Assembly (NCBI RefSeq): GCF_016862935.1
Contig: NZ_BONX01000031.1
Coordinates: 1-64,000, forward strand
DNA length: 64,000 nt
DNA from: Plantactinospora mayteni
GTDB lineage: Bacteria; Actinomycetota; Actinomycetes; Mycobacteriales; Micromonosporaceae
Reading direction: 5' to 3'
Notes under the pieces: generated by a model
Told to the model about the DNA's origin: nothing
Database searches by the model: none
The model's input: only the letters and a program-made list of their open reading frames with translations
Made by a program: the position numbers and the translations under genes
Shown: one piece after another, positions 33,746 to 41,531 of the stretch
Position numbering within the stretch: the first letter of the stretch is position 1
Layout of the letters: every line of letters starts with the position of its first letter

Positions 33746-34690
33746 GTGATCTCCGCAGCCGGCGGCGCCGGCCTGCACATGCTGACCAACCGTTACGACA
33801 ACAGCGTGGTCAAGCAACTGCTCCTCGACCCGGCCGCCCGAAGCGACCGGGGCGACGTCGCCGGCCCGCTCAACTACCTGCTGGTCGGCTCCGACGAGCG
33901 CCCCACCGCCAGCCCCGGTGCCGACCAGCGTTCGGACACCATCATGATCGCCCACCTGCCCGCCGGGCTGGACCGGGCCTATCTGATCTCGGTACCCCGG
34001 GACCTGCTCGTCGAGATCCCGCCCGCTCCGGCCAGCGGCTGGCCCGGCGGCTCCGACAAAATCAACTCGGCGTTCCAGTACGGCGGCGGTGGCGAGGGCG
34101 GCACCCGACTCCTCTCCGCGACCCTGAGCCGGCTCACCGGGATCCGCTTCGACGGTGCCGCCCTGGTGAACTTCGCAGGCTTCCAGCGCGCCATCGACCT
34201 GCTCGGCGGGGTACGGATGTGCGTCGACACCCCGGTCCGGTCGATACACACCCGGTACGTCTTCGAGGCCGGCTGCCACCAGATGAACGGGGCACAGGCG
34301 CTCGACTACGCCCGCCAGCGCTACGACCTGCCGAACGGCGACTTCGACCGGCAGCGGCACCAGCAGCAACTGTTACGGGCGATGATGGACCGGGCCACCA
34401 CCACGGACATGCTCCGCAACCCGATCCGGCTGGACCAGGTGATCCGGGCCATCGGCTCGTCGTTCACCGTCGACACCAACGGCGTACCGCTGGAGGAGCT
34501 GATCTTCGGGCTGCGCCGGGTCCGCTCCGACGCGCTGCGCGGGATCCAGCTCCCGTCCCACTCCGAGACGATCGACGAGGTCTCGTACGTCCTGTTGGAC
34601 GAGCCGGCCAGCACCCTCTTCACCTCGATGCACGCCGAGGACCTGGACAACTGGGCACGGCAGCACCCGAAGTGGGTCAACCCACTCTAG
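33746..34690 (+). CDS. LCP family ligase, paralogue 3 (start unclear)
   Basis: The LCP domain is complete ('LNYLLVGSDERP', 'SDTIMIAHLPAGLDRAYLIS', 'VPRDLLVEIP', 'NFAGFQRAIDLLGGVRM', 'GAQALDYARQRYDLPNGDFDRQ'). The first standard start in frame, GTG 33746, would cut into the membrane helix, because the same frame is open back to 33545 and encodes a basic tail plus 'KAPVWAKIALGLGLVLLVIS'. A more sensible start is ACG at 33584 (ACG-TTC-ACA), with GGGGAGG just upstream and a -10-like TAGCCT at 33537. Either ACG is used or an ATG has mutated. From 33584 the protein would be 368 residues. Confidence 0.85.
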   Translation: MISAAGGAGLHMLTNRYDNSVVKQLLLDPAARSDRGDVAGPLNYLLVGSDERPTASPGADQRSDTIMIAHLPAGLDRAYLISVPRDLLVEIPPAPASGWPGGSDKINSAFQYGGGGEGGTRLLSATLSRLTGIRFDGAALVNFAGFQRAIDLLGGVRMCVDTPVRSIHTRYVFEAGCHQMNGAQALDYARQRYDLPNGDFDRQRHQQQLLRAMMDRATTTDMLRNPIRLDQVIRAIGSSFTVDTNGVPLEELIFGLRRVRSDALRGIQLPSHSETIDEVSYVLLDEPASTLFTSMHAEDLDNWARQHPKWVNPL

Positions 34691-34751
34691 GTTCCGGCAC
34701 CGTCCCTCCAACGCCGTCCGTCCAGATCCCGGCGATGGCGCGGACAGGCTC

Positions 34752-34757
34752 TACCCT
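34752..34757 (+). promoter_or_regulatory. -10 element for a probable leaderless transcript
   Basis: TACCCT lies 8 nt before the GTG at 34766. Confidence 0.45.
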
Positions 34758-34765
34758 TGGTAACC

Positions 34766-35101
34766 GTGTTCGCAGCCAACATTCCCTCCGTGACCGCCAC
34801 CGAGGTACCCGCCGACGCCTACCTGCTCGACGTACGGGAGCCGGACGAGTGGACGGCCGGGCACGCGCCCGGCGCCCACCATCTGCCGATGATGGAGGTG
34901 CCGGCGCGGATGTCCGAGATCCCGACCGACGCCGACGTGGTGGTGGTCTGCCGTTCCGGCGGTCGCTCCGGCCAGGTGGTCGGCTACCTGATGAACAACG
35001 GCTGGGACAACGTCCGCAACCTCGACGGCGGGATGCGGCAGTGGGCCGCCGCCGGCCGGCCGCTGGCCAGCGAGGACGGCCAGCCCGCCCGGGTCGTCTA
35101 G
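34766..35101 (+). CDS. Rhodanese-like domain protein
   Basis: A single rhodanese domain of about 111 residues. 'AYLLDVREPDEWTAGHAPGAHHLPM' (cited by its ends DVREPDEW and GHAPGA) and the active-site loop VVVCRSGGRSGQV, with the catalytic Cys followed by R-S-G-G-R-S, are intact. Such proteins transfer sulfane sulfur or bind persulfide carriers in the cytoplasm. GTG 34766 is favoured by the -10 spacing; a TTG at 34757 would add three residues. Confidence 0.88.
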   Translation: MFAANIPSVTATEVPADAYLLDVREPDEWTAGHAPGAHHLPMMEVPARMSEIPTDADVVVVCRSGGRSGQVVGYLMNNGWDNVRNLDGGMRQWAAAGRPLASEDGQPARVV

Positions 35102-35118
35102 AACCGGCCGTCGGCACC

Positions 35119-35958
35119 GTGAGCGCGAGGAGCGGCCCGGGACGGCGAGCCCCAGAGCACGGACAACCAGCCGACACCCCGCTGGTCTTCGCGCACCGGG
35201 GCTCCTCGGCGACGATGCCGGAGCACACCCTGGCGGCGTACCTCCAGGCGTTGTCCGAGGGCGCGGACGGGCTGGAGTGCGACGTACGGCTGAGTCGGGA
35301 CGGGCACCTGGTCTGCGTACACGACCGGCGGCTGGAGCGGACCAGCAACGGCCGGGGGCCGGTCGGGGCGTACACCCTGGCGGAGCTGGAACGGCTCGAC
35401 TACGGCTCCTGGCACCGCGGGGCCGCGCCCGACGGCGACCTGCCGCCGGATCCGGAGCGGACCCGGCTGCTCACCCTGGACGCCCTGCTCCGGGCGGTCC
35501 GGGCCGCCGACCGCGAGGTCGAGCTGCTGATCGAGACGAAACATCCGGCCCGGTACGGCTCCGGCGTCGAGCGCCGGCTGACCGCGCTGCTGGACCGGCA
35601 CGGCCTGGCCGATCCCCGGCCGGACGATCCGGTACGCGCGACCGTGATGTCCTTCTCCCCACTGGCCGTACGCCAGATCCGCCGGCTGGCGCCCCGACTG
35701 TCGACGGTACTGCTGCTGGAGCTGGCGCCTCCCGGGCTGCGCCGGGGCCGGCTGCCGTTCGGCGCCCGGATCGCCGGCCCGAGCCTCAAGCTGCTCCGCA
35801 CCCGCCCGCAGCTCGTCCCGGCCCTGCACCGGGCGGGCAACCGGGTCTACGTCTGGACCGTCAACGACGCTCCTGAGCTGGACCTGGCCCTGGCCTGCGG
35901 GGTGGACGGGATCATCACCGACCGGCCCGCCATGGTCCTCGACCGGCTGGGCCGCTGA
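35119..35958 (+). CDS. Glycerophosphodiester phosphodiesterase
   Basis: 279 residues of the GDPD family: 'FAHRGSSATMPEHTLAAY' supplies the HR catalytic pair and E-N-T-like motif, 'DGLECDVRLSRDGHLVCVHD' supplies metal-binding E-x-D and the second catalytic His, 'LLIETKHP' the next metal ligand, and 'VYVWTVND...GVDGIITDRPA' the C-terminal strand. It hydrolyses glycerophosphodiesters to glycerol-3-phosphate and an alcohol. No signal peptide is seen. GTG 35119 was taken as the start; it lies 17 bp after the rhodanese gene, so co-transcription is likely. Confidence 0.9.
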   Translation: MSARSGPGRRAPEHGQPADTPLVFAHRGSSATMPEHTLAAYLQALSEGADGLECDVRLSRDGHLVCVHDRRLERTSNGRGPVGAYTLAELERLDYGSWHRGAAPDGDLPPDPERTRLLTLDALLRAVRAADREVELLIETKHPARYGSGVERRLTALLDRHGLADPRPDDPVRATVMSFSPLAVRQIRRLAPRLSTVLLLELAPPGLRRGRLPFGARIAGPSLKLLRTRPQLVPALHRAGNRVYVWTVNDAPELDLALACGVDGIITDRPAMVLDRLGR

Positions 35959-36110
35959 GCCGGGCCAGGTCGCGCGCCGCGGGTTGACACGCCGCCGCAG
36001 TCGTCCCTGGTGCCGCGTTACCTGGCAGACCGGCCGTCGGGTGCCTGGGAGGTCGCATCGGCCGGATGGCGGTACTGCCGAAAGCCCCGCCGAACGGGCA
36101 GACTCGGGGC

Positions 36111-37571
36111 ATGCCGGAACGCCCCGATTACCCCTGCCTCATCGCCGGCCACGCCGAGGTGCTGGAGATGCTGAACACGGGGGAGGTGGGGCTTCCCGTG
36201 CTCAACCGGCTGTTACGGGTCGCCACTCAGGCGCTCCGGGCGCCCGGCGTCGCCTTCGTGGAGTTCGGTCCGAACGGCGGCCGGGTGGTCTCCGGCAACG
36301 GTGAGCTGGACTGGGCGGTCGGCCGGCCGATCCCGATCATCGAGCAGCCGGCCGACGAGCTGGTCTGCGGCCCGGGCGCACGCGCGATGAGCGTCGACGT
36401 CCTCCCTCCGGACCTGGCCGAGGAGCTGGACGGGCGCGGCCTGCGGCACCTGCTCGCCGCCCGGGTCGAGATCGGCGGCCTGGCCATCGGCAACCTCTAC
36501 GCGCTCTACCCTGACGCCGAGCGCCCCGACGACCCCGAACACCGCTCGGTCCTCGGCTTCCTGGCCGCCACCGCCGCGCACATGTACGGCGACCAGGCCG
36601 GCCTGCCGGTGCACGGTGACGGCACGGTGGTCGCGGCGCTGGCCGACGGGCTGGCGATCGTCACCCGGGACGCCACCGTGCAGCTCTGGAACCCGGCCGC
36701 CGAGAAGGTCACCGGGCTGCGCGCCGCCGAACTGCTCGACCGGCCGCTGCCGTTTCCGGTGCCGCCACCCGGGCAGGTGCTCGACCACCGGCTGCCGGAC
36801 GGGCGCTGGCTCAAGATCACCTCTGGTGAGCTGCCGGGTACGGCGGCATCCCGGGTGGTCACCTTCCGGGACAGCAGCGACCAGCACATCCGGGACCACG
36901 ACCGGGACCTCTTCGTGGCGGTGACCAGCCACGAACTCCGTACCCCGGTCACGGTCATCAAGGGGTACGCCGACACGCTCGGCACGCACTGGGAGTCGCT
37001 CTCCGACTCGGACCGGCGGCAGGCGGCCGGGGTGATCGGCCAGCGCGCCGGCGAACTGGCCCGACTGGTGGACCGGCTGCTCGCCACCACCAACGACGCC
37101 GGCCCGGTCGGCGGTTCCCCGCCGGTCCCCTTCGACCTGCTCGACACGCTCCGGGCGGCCGTCGTCGACCTCCCCGCCGAACTGCGCCACCGGCTGGTCA
37201 TCCAGCTTCCGGAGAACCTGCCGAAGGCGCTCGGCGACCGGGCCAGCCTGGCGACGGTACTGACCGAGCTGGCCACCAACGCCGGAAAATACTCGCCGGA
37301 CGGCTCGCCCGTGCTGCTGACCGCCGAGGCCGACCGGCGGACCGTGGCGTTCCGGGTGAGCGACCGGGGAATCGGGGTACGTCCCGAGCATGTCGAGCGC
37401 GCGTTCCAACGGTTCTGGCAGGGGGAGTCCGGTGACCGCCGCCGCTATCCCGGCGCTGGCCTGGGGCTCTACCTCGTACGCCGGATTGTCGAGCGACAGA
37501 ACGGCTGGGTTTCCCTCCGCCAGCGCGACGGTGGCGGTACGGTCGCAGAGGTACGGCTGCCCCGAGGCTGA
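36111..37571 (+). CDS. Soluble GAF-PAS sensor histidine kinase
   Basis: 486 residues without membrane helices: a GAF-like domain (~20-160), a PAS domain (~172-255, 'ADGLAIVTRDATVQLWNPAAEKVTGL'-like), a dimerisation helix with phospho-acceptor His274 in 'VTSHELRTPVTVI', and a HATPase ('ELATNAGKYSPDG', 'DRGIGV', 'RYPGAGLGLYLV'). ATG 36111 has CAGACT six nt upstream, a near-consensus leaderless -10. No response regulator is adjacent; the RsbW-like gene that follows suggests input to a partner-switching pathway (inference). Confidence 0.9.
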   Translation: MPERPDYPCLIAGHAEVLEMLNTGEVGLPVLNRLLRVATQALRAPGVAFVEFGPNGGRVVSGNGELDWAVGRPIPIIEQPADELVCGPGARAMSVDVLPPDLAEELDGRGLRHLLAARVEIGGLAIGNLYALYPDAERPDDPEHRSVLGFLAATAAHMYGDQAGLPVHGDGTVVAALADGLAIVTRDATVQLWNPAAEKVTGLRAAELLDRPLPFPVPPPGQVLDHRLPDGRWLKITSGELPGTAASRVVTFRDSSDQHIRDHDRDLFVAVTSHELRTPVTVIKGYADTLGTHWESLSDSDRRQAAGVIGQRAGELARLVDRLLATTNDAGPVGGSPPVPFDLLDTLRAAVVDLPAELRHRLVIQLPENLPKALGDRASLATVLTELATNAGKYSPDGSPVLLTAEADRRTVAFRVSDRGIGVRPEHVERAFQRFWQGESGDRRRYPGAGLGLYLVRRIVERQNGWVSLRQRDGGGTVAEVRLPRG

Positions 37572-37626
37572 ACCGAGGTCGCCCGGTGGCGCCGCGCCCC
37601 GGTGGTCCGTCGAGGAGGCACCTGGA

Positions 37627-38160
37627 GTGAACCCTTTCCCACCTGGACCGCGCGGCGCTCACGCACCCCGTCCAGCCGTGCGGTCCGTCGGACGGCAAGG
37701 AGAAGTCGCAGAGGGTTCGACATCGAGCGTCTCGACCGAACGATCGTGGTGCCTGCTGGTGCCGCAGCACGCCCAGGGTGCCCGTACCGCCCGGCACCGG
37801 CTCGGTGCCGAACTCGACGGTACGGTGCCGGCGGCCCTGCTCGCCGACGCCGAGATGGTGGCGGCCGAACTGCTCGGCAACGCCGTACGGCACGCCGCGC
37901 CGCTGCCCGGCGGGATGATCCGGCTGACCTGGCTGCTGCGTACCGGCCCTACCGCCCACACCGTGCAGATCCGGGTGACCGACGGCGGCGCCGCCGGCCC
38001 GCCCCGGATGCGCCAGGTCGGACCGGATGCGACGGACGGTCGGGGACTCCTCCTGGTGGCCGCGCTCGCCACCGACTGGGGGGTCGAGCGCGACGGGCTG
38101 GGGCAGAGCGTCTGGGCCCGGCTGGTCCATCCGCTCCGGCACACCGCCGCCGTCCCGTAA
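37627..38160 (+). CDS. RsbW-like ATP-binding (anti-sigma/HATPase) protein
   Basis: 177 residues. A variable N-terminus (~45 residues) precedes a GHKL ATPase of the anti-sigma type: the N box 'EMVAAELLGNAVRHA' with its Glu and Asn, a 'VTDGG' strand corresponding to the G1 region, and the lid/G2 'DATDGRGLLLVAALATDWG'. Such proteins phosphorylate anti-anti-sigma factors or bind sigma factors. GTG 37627 follows AGGAGG by 9 nt. It lies 55 bp after the histidine kinase gene. Confidence 0.86.
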   Translation: MNPFPPGPRGAHAPRPAVRSVGRQGEVAEGSTSSVSTERSWCLLVPQHAQGARTARHRLGAELDGTVPAALLADAEMVAAELLGNAVRHAAPLPGGMIRLTWLLRTGPTAHTVQIRVTDGGAAGPPRMRQVGPDATDGRGLLLVAALATDWGVERDGLGQSVWARLVHPLRHTAAVP

Positions 38161-38238
38161 CCCGCCCCCGCCGCCCCGCTCCCTGACCCGTTCCCCCGCC
38201 CCGCTCCCGTCGCCGCCCCGTGGCCCGGTTCCCGTCGC

Positions 38239-38355
38239 GCCGCTCCGTGACCCGCTCCCACCGCCGCTCCGTGACCCGCTCCCACCGCTGCCCGGTCGGC
38301 CGGGTCTCGCTGCCCGGTGGCGGGGTCTCGCTGCCCGGTCGGCCGGGTCTCGCCG
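38239..38355. repeat. Two adjacent short tandem repeats
   Basis: A 24-bp unit (contains CGCTCCGTGACCCGCTCCCA) is repeated exactly at 38239-38262 and 38263-38286. A 21-22-bp unit (GGTCGGCCGGGTCTCGCTGC plus CC) follows three times from 38294 to about 38355. They fill most of the 285-bp gap 38161-38445, which has no other recognisable content until the -10 at 38432. Confidence 0.8.
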
Positions 38356-38431
38356 TTCGGTGCGGCTCCCGTCCATCCGCAGGTGAATCGCCGGTAGTGC
38401 CGCCCGGTGCCCGCGCCGGCGCGGTTGGGCC

Positions 38432-38437
38432 TAGGCT
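38432..38437 (+). promoter_or_regulatory. -10 element for a probable leaderless transcript
   Basis: TAGGCT lies 8 nt before the GTG at 38446. Confidence 0.5.
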
Positions 38438-38445
38438 GTCTCGCC

Positions 38446-39363
38446 GTGGGCAAGCGTCGAAAGAGTTCCCGGTCCGCGGTGGCGGACGCCAGCAGTGCCG
38501 CGAGCGGGGAGAGCCGGGCCGAGAAGCGGCAGAAGGTACGGGACATCTTCGTACCCCGTCCCTTCGAGGGGCTGACCGACGAGGCGGAGTGGATCGCGCT
38601 CCGTGAGCTGGTGCCGGCGGCCTCCGCCCCGCTGACCCTCGCGCCCCACCTGGTCGAGGAATTCGGGGACCGCCCCGTCACCCTGGCCACCGTGCTGCCG
38701 ATGGCCACGCCCGCGATCACCAAGGCGGACGGCCGGATCATGATCGGTCTCCAGCGGCACGTACAGTCCGGCGACGTCTCCCGGGACCTGGCCGAGGCGC
38801 TGCTCTGCGCGCTGCGTACCGAGCCCGGCGGCACGGTCTCGGTGCCGGCACTGCCCGGCGAGGGTCCCCGGCTGCCGGACGTACTGGTCGACGGGCCGCT
38901 CGACATCACCATGCACGACGGATTCGAGTTCTGGCTCGACCCGGGTGCCGGGGACGACCCCAACGTCAAGGCGTCGCTCGAACGCGCCAACGCCTCCATC
39001 TACCCGACGGTCCGGCTGGCGGCGGCGCCCGCCGCGTACTGGTGTCAGGTCACCGACAAGAGCCACGTCCGCTGGGTACTCCCCGACGACGAGGACGCCG
39101 CGCTGGACGCGCTCTCCCGGCTCTCCGCCGACGGTGAGCTGCCGCTCGCCCCGCAGACCAAGTTCGCCGGGATGTTCCGGGCACACGGCCGACTCGTACC
39201 CGTCTGGGACATCCCCCGGGACGCCGCCGCCGAGTCCTGGGAGGCCCCGCTGGCGGACTTCGCGAAGCGGTACGCCGCCGTCCTCGCCGACCCGGCCCCG
39301 CTGGACGCCGCCGCCCGCCGCGCGAAGCAGGGCCTACTCGGCCGCCAGCTCACGCTCCGCTAG
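38446..39363 (+). CDS. DUF5926 family protein
   Basis: A 305-residue soluble protein with a basic start (GKRRKSSRSA) and then a conserved actinobacterial domain: 'RDIFVPRPFEGLTDEAEWIALRE', 'LVPAASAPLTL', 'VTLATVLPMATPAITKADG', 'MIGLQRH', 'VRWVLPDDEDAALDALSRL' and 'TKFAGMFRAHGRLVPVWDIP'. It matches the DUF5926 family, widespread and single-copy in actinobacteria but of unknown function. The start rests on the leaderless promoter spacing. Confidence 0.85.
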   Translation: MGKRRKSSRSAVADASSAASGESRAEKRQKVRDIFVPRPFEGLTDEAEWIALRELVPAASAPLTLAPHLVEEFGDRPVTLATVLPMATPAITKADGRIMIGLQRHVQSGDVSRDLAEALLCALRTEPGGTVSVPALPGEGPRLPDVLVDGPLDITMHDGFEFWLDPGAGDDPNVKASLERANASIYPTVRLAAAPAAYWCQVTDKSHVRWVLPDDEDAALDALSRLSADGELPLAPQTKFAGMFRAHGRLVPVWDIPRDAAAESWEAPLADFAKRYAAVLADPAPLDAAARRAKQGLLGRQLTLR

Positions 39364-39365
39364 CT

Positions 39366-39692
39366 CTCGACGCCCAGGCAGCCTACGAAGCATCACTCCG
39401 GCTCGCACTCGCCCGCCGGGACCGCGAACACCGGCCGGAACACCTCGCCCTGTCCCTCGTCGCGCTCGACCCCGGCGTGGCATGGGTGCTGAGCGCTGCC
39501 GGCGTCGACACCCCGCCCCTGCTCGCCGACCTGGCCGACACCTTCCCGCCACCGCCACGCAACCCGCTGCTGCGCGCCGAACGCCGAATTGGCCAGCGAT
39601 CACGCGGCCACGACCTCATCCGGCGCTACCAGCACACAACCGGACGCACGGTCACCTCGGGCGGCGCACTCACCACCCTCATCACCGGCTAA
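39366..39692 (+). pseudogene. N-terminally truncated Clp N-domain protein
   Basis: Directly after the DUF5926 stop, one frame reads LDAQAAYEASLRLALARRD, then EHRPEHLALSLVALDPGVAW and a second helical repeat ending in 'GGALTTLITG'. The 'A..ALRLA..R....PEHLALSLV' pattern is the second half of a Clp-N (ClpA/ClpC N-terminal repeat) domain. No start codon precedes it except the internal GTG at 39477, which would begin mid-repeat. It looks like the 3' fragment of a lost gene; a 71-residue product from 39477 is possible. Confidence 0.6.
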
Positions 39693-39844
39693 CCCAAATC
39701 CGGGCACCGCGACAACCGCGCGCCGAAACGACCGTGCACCCGCCGGCCGTGCACCCGCCACCGGACCGTGCACCCGGCGCCGCCACCCCTCGTCAGGCAC
39801 CACCCGCGAAGTGCCGGCCCGCCGGCCCCCACCCCTGGGCACAT

Positions 39845-39899
39845 CAAGATTCTTGGCGACTAATGGTTCGCCAGCCGCCATAACTTGCCAAGAATCTTG
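39845..39899. repeat. Inverted repeat of two CAAGA-W-TCTTG palindromes
   Basis: CAAGATTCTTGGC (39845-39857) and GCCAAGAATCTTG (39887-39899) are perfect 13-bp inverted arms around a 29-nt A/T-richer centre. Each arm also contains its own palindrome, CAAGA-T-TCTTG and CAAGA-A-TCTTG. It may be a paired operator, a terminator or an end of a lost element. Confidence 0.6.
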
Positions 39900-39939
39900 G
39901 GTCACGCCGAACGAAGCTCTCGGCCTGCGTCGGGAACGG

Positions 39940-39972
39940 AGCGGCCTCCGGCAGTGGATGCCGGAGGCCGCT
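39940..39972. terminator. Perfect terminator hairpin
   Basis: The 14-bp arms AGCGGCCTCCGGCA (39940-39953) and TGCCGGAGGCCGCT (39959-39972) enclose a 5-nt loop. It lies 3' of the DUF397 gene on the minus strand. A degenerate copy follows the other DUF397 gene near 40297-40330. Confidence 0.8.
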
Positions 39973-39992
39973 TTCGTCGTGGTGTGAGGCGG

Positions 39993-40193
39993 TCAGCCGA
40001 CCGGCCCGATTCGCTTCGCCAAGTCGACGAACGCCTGCCAGCCCGCCGGCCCGAACGCCAGCGTGCCCCCGTCGCGGTCCTTGGTGTCCCGGACCAGCAC
40101 CCGACCGGGCAGATTGTCAGCCACCTCGACGCAAGCACCCTGGTTCCCGCTGCTACGGGTGCTCTTGCGCCACCGTGGCGCCAGGTCAGTCAT
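39993..40193 (-). CDS. DUF397 protein, duplicated copy (copy B2)
   Basis: 66 residues: 'MTDLAPRWRKSTRSSGNQG', 'ACVEVADNLPGRVLVRDTKD', 'FGPAGWQAFVDLAKRIGPVG'. It is nearly identical in DNA to the copy at 40349-40549, and the ~60 bp upstream of its start resemble the 3' end of the XRE gene (for example CTACCCGTGCAGTCGTC against CTACCGGTGCAGCCGTC). It therefore arose by tandem duplication of XRE tail + DUF397 + terminator. It has lost its translational coupling to an intact XRE gene. Confidence 0.87.
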   Translation of the reverse strand: MTDLAPRWRKSTRSSGNQGACVEVADNLPGRVLVRDTKDRDGGTLAFGPAGWQAFVDLAKRIGPVG

Positions 40194-40348
40194 GATCGTT
40201 GATCTCCCTTTCCCGGAGAGGACCCCGACGACTGCACGGGTAGACCCCCCGAGAGGCCATTGTCGATATCCGCGATGTGTCCGGTCCAGAGGAGACGAAG
40301 CGGCCCCAGCAGTGATGCCGAAGGCCGCTCTGTCGTTGTGGGGCGCGG

Positions 40349-40549
40349 TCAGCCGACCGGCCCGATTCGCTTCGCCAGGTCGACGAACGCCTGCCAGCCC
40401 GCCGCCCCGAACGCCAGCGTGCCCCCGTCACGGTCCTTGGTGTCCCGGACCAGCACCCGACCGGGCAGATTGTCAGCCACCTCAACGCAAGCACCCTGGT
40501 TAGAGCTGCTGCGGGTGCTCTTGCGCCACTGCGGCACCAGGTCAGTCAT
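40349..40549 (-). CDS. DUF397 protein, partner of XRE regulator (copy B1)
   Basis: 66 residues: 'MTDLVPQWRKSTRSSSNQG', 'ACVEVADNLPGRVLVRDTKD', 'FGAAGWQAFVDLAKRIGPVG'. It overlaps the end of the XRE gene by 8 bp and differs from the neighbouring copy mainly at 'SSSN/SSGN', 'VPQ/APR' and 'GAAG/GPAG'. Its role is probably to modulate the co-encoded XRE regulator. Confidence 0.9.
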   Translation of the reverse strand: MTDLVPQWRKSTRSSSNQGACVEVADNLPGRVLVRDTKDRDGGTLAFGAAGWQAFVDLAKRIGPVG

Positions 40550-41318
40550 GATCGTCAATCGCTCTCTGGAGGAGGTCCCTTGACGGCTGCACCGGTAGGG
40601 CCAGCCCGCTGACAATCTCCCACGATACTTCCAACTGGTCCAGATCTCCCCCGTCCGTCACCACCCGGCCCTGAAGCTGGTCATCGACATAGCCGGCCCG
40701 GCGGTTGCCGGGGAGCGTCGCCAACACAAACGCACCCGCCAGGCCGGCGTGCAATCCAGCGGACCGGGGCACCACAAGAACCTGGACCTTCGGTCGCTGG
40801 CTGAGCTCCAGCAGGTGTTGCAGTTGCTCGCGGCGCAGCTCGGATGGCCCGATGGTCAGCGCAAACTCACTGATGATGGCGGAAAGCGTCGGGGGCTTGG
40901 GGCGGTCGACAGTGGCAGCCTGCCGCTGCTGCCGGACCTGGATGGCTCGGTCCACCACCTCGTCCGACAGCCAGCCGCCATGCAGCACGGCGCGTGCATA
41001 CTCCTCGATCTGGAGCAGACCTGGCAGGAGTAGGGGTTCCCACCAGCGGAGGAGGGTGGCTCGCTCCTCGTGTTCGGTCCACGGGCGGAGCCAGGGCGGT
41101 CGGGCGTCCGCTCGGGCGTGGACGGCGGCCTGCTGGATCTCGTCCTCGGAGTCGAAGAACTTATCCAACTGGGCAGCCGTCTCAGGTTGGGGAATCAACC
41201 GGCCCTGCTCGATCGCGGCGATCAGCGACGCACTCACCTTGACCGCGCGGCCGAGTTGCGCCTGTGTCATGCGACGCCCGACCCGGTGTCTCCTGAGGAC
41301 CTCTCGGAGTTCGTTCAC
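40542..41318 (-). CDS. XRE-family regulator with DUF5753 domain (copy B)
   Basis: 258 residues, the same length as the paralogue at 23489-24265 and similar throughout. The helix-turn-helix is in 'MTQAQLGRAVKVSASLIAAIEQ', followed by the DUF5753 domain ('RPPWLRPWTEHEERATLLRW', 'LPGLLQIEEYARAVLHGGW', 'VLVVPRSAGLHAGLAGAFVL'). GTG 41318 follows GGGAG by 7 nt. It is divergent from the two small Cys-rich genes, with a perfect TATAGACGTCTATA dyad between them. Confidence 0.9.
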   Translation of the reverse strand: MNELREVLRRHRVGRRMTQAQLGRAVKVSASLIAAIEQGRLIPQPETAAQLDKFFDSEDEIQQAAVHARADARPPWLRPWTEHEERATLLRWWEPLLLPGLLQIEEYARAVLHGGWLSDEVVDRAIQVRQQRQAATVDRPKPPTLSAIISEFALTIGPSELRREQLQHLLELSQRPKVQVLVVPRSAGLHAGLAGAFVLATLPGNRRAGYVDDQLQGRVVTDGGDLDQLEVSWEIVSGLALPVQPSRDLLQRAIDDHD

Positions 41319-41347
41319 GTACTACTCCCGGATGCAGTAGAGGATGC

Positions 41348-41361
41348 TATAGACGTCTATA
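41348..41361. promoter_or_regulatory. Perfect 14-bp palindrome, probable XRE operator
   Basis: TATAGACGTCTATA lies 30 bp upstream of the XRE start (copy B), where it would overlap the promoter. Self-binding by the XRE protein is the simplest reading. I do not see the same dyad in the copy A intergenic region. Confidence 0.55.
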
Positions 41362-41397
41362 TTGCCGTCTGCACATCTTCCGCTACTCGGTGTCAGA

Positions 41398-41424
41398 AGT
41401 CCAAGGTGGATGTCAAGCGCCCCC
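41398..41424 (+). promoter_or_regulatory. Conserved noncoding element shared by the two XRE divergons (copy B)
   Basis: This is the plus-strand counterpart of the element at 23381-23407 (22 of 27 positions shared: AGTCCA, GTGGAT, TCAAGC, CCCC). In both loci it precedes the two small Cys-rich genes in the sense direction, 108-117 bp before the first start. Confidence 0.6.
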
Positions 41425-41531
41425 GCTCGGCCCCCGTGACCTTCCACCCGGGCGGAGCGCCCACGGGGGCGGTGCCGGTGTCCGTACTGGTGCCGCCCCC
41501 CGTCCGCATCTCGCCGACGGGAGGCAGCCAC

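Noticed and set aside
33546-33749. Short gene starting at GTG 33546
   Set aside because: It runs out of frame across the N-terminal coding region of the third LCP gene, has no domain, and the GTG is only 3 nt from a -10-like hexamer.
39845-39899. Insertion-sequence terminal inverted repeats
   Set aside because: Only 29 nt separate the arms, there is no transposase and no clear target-site duplication.
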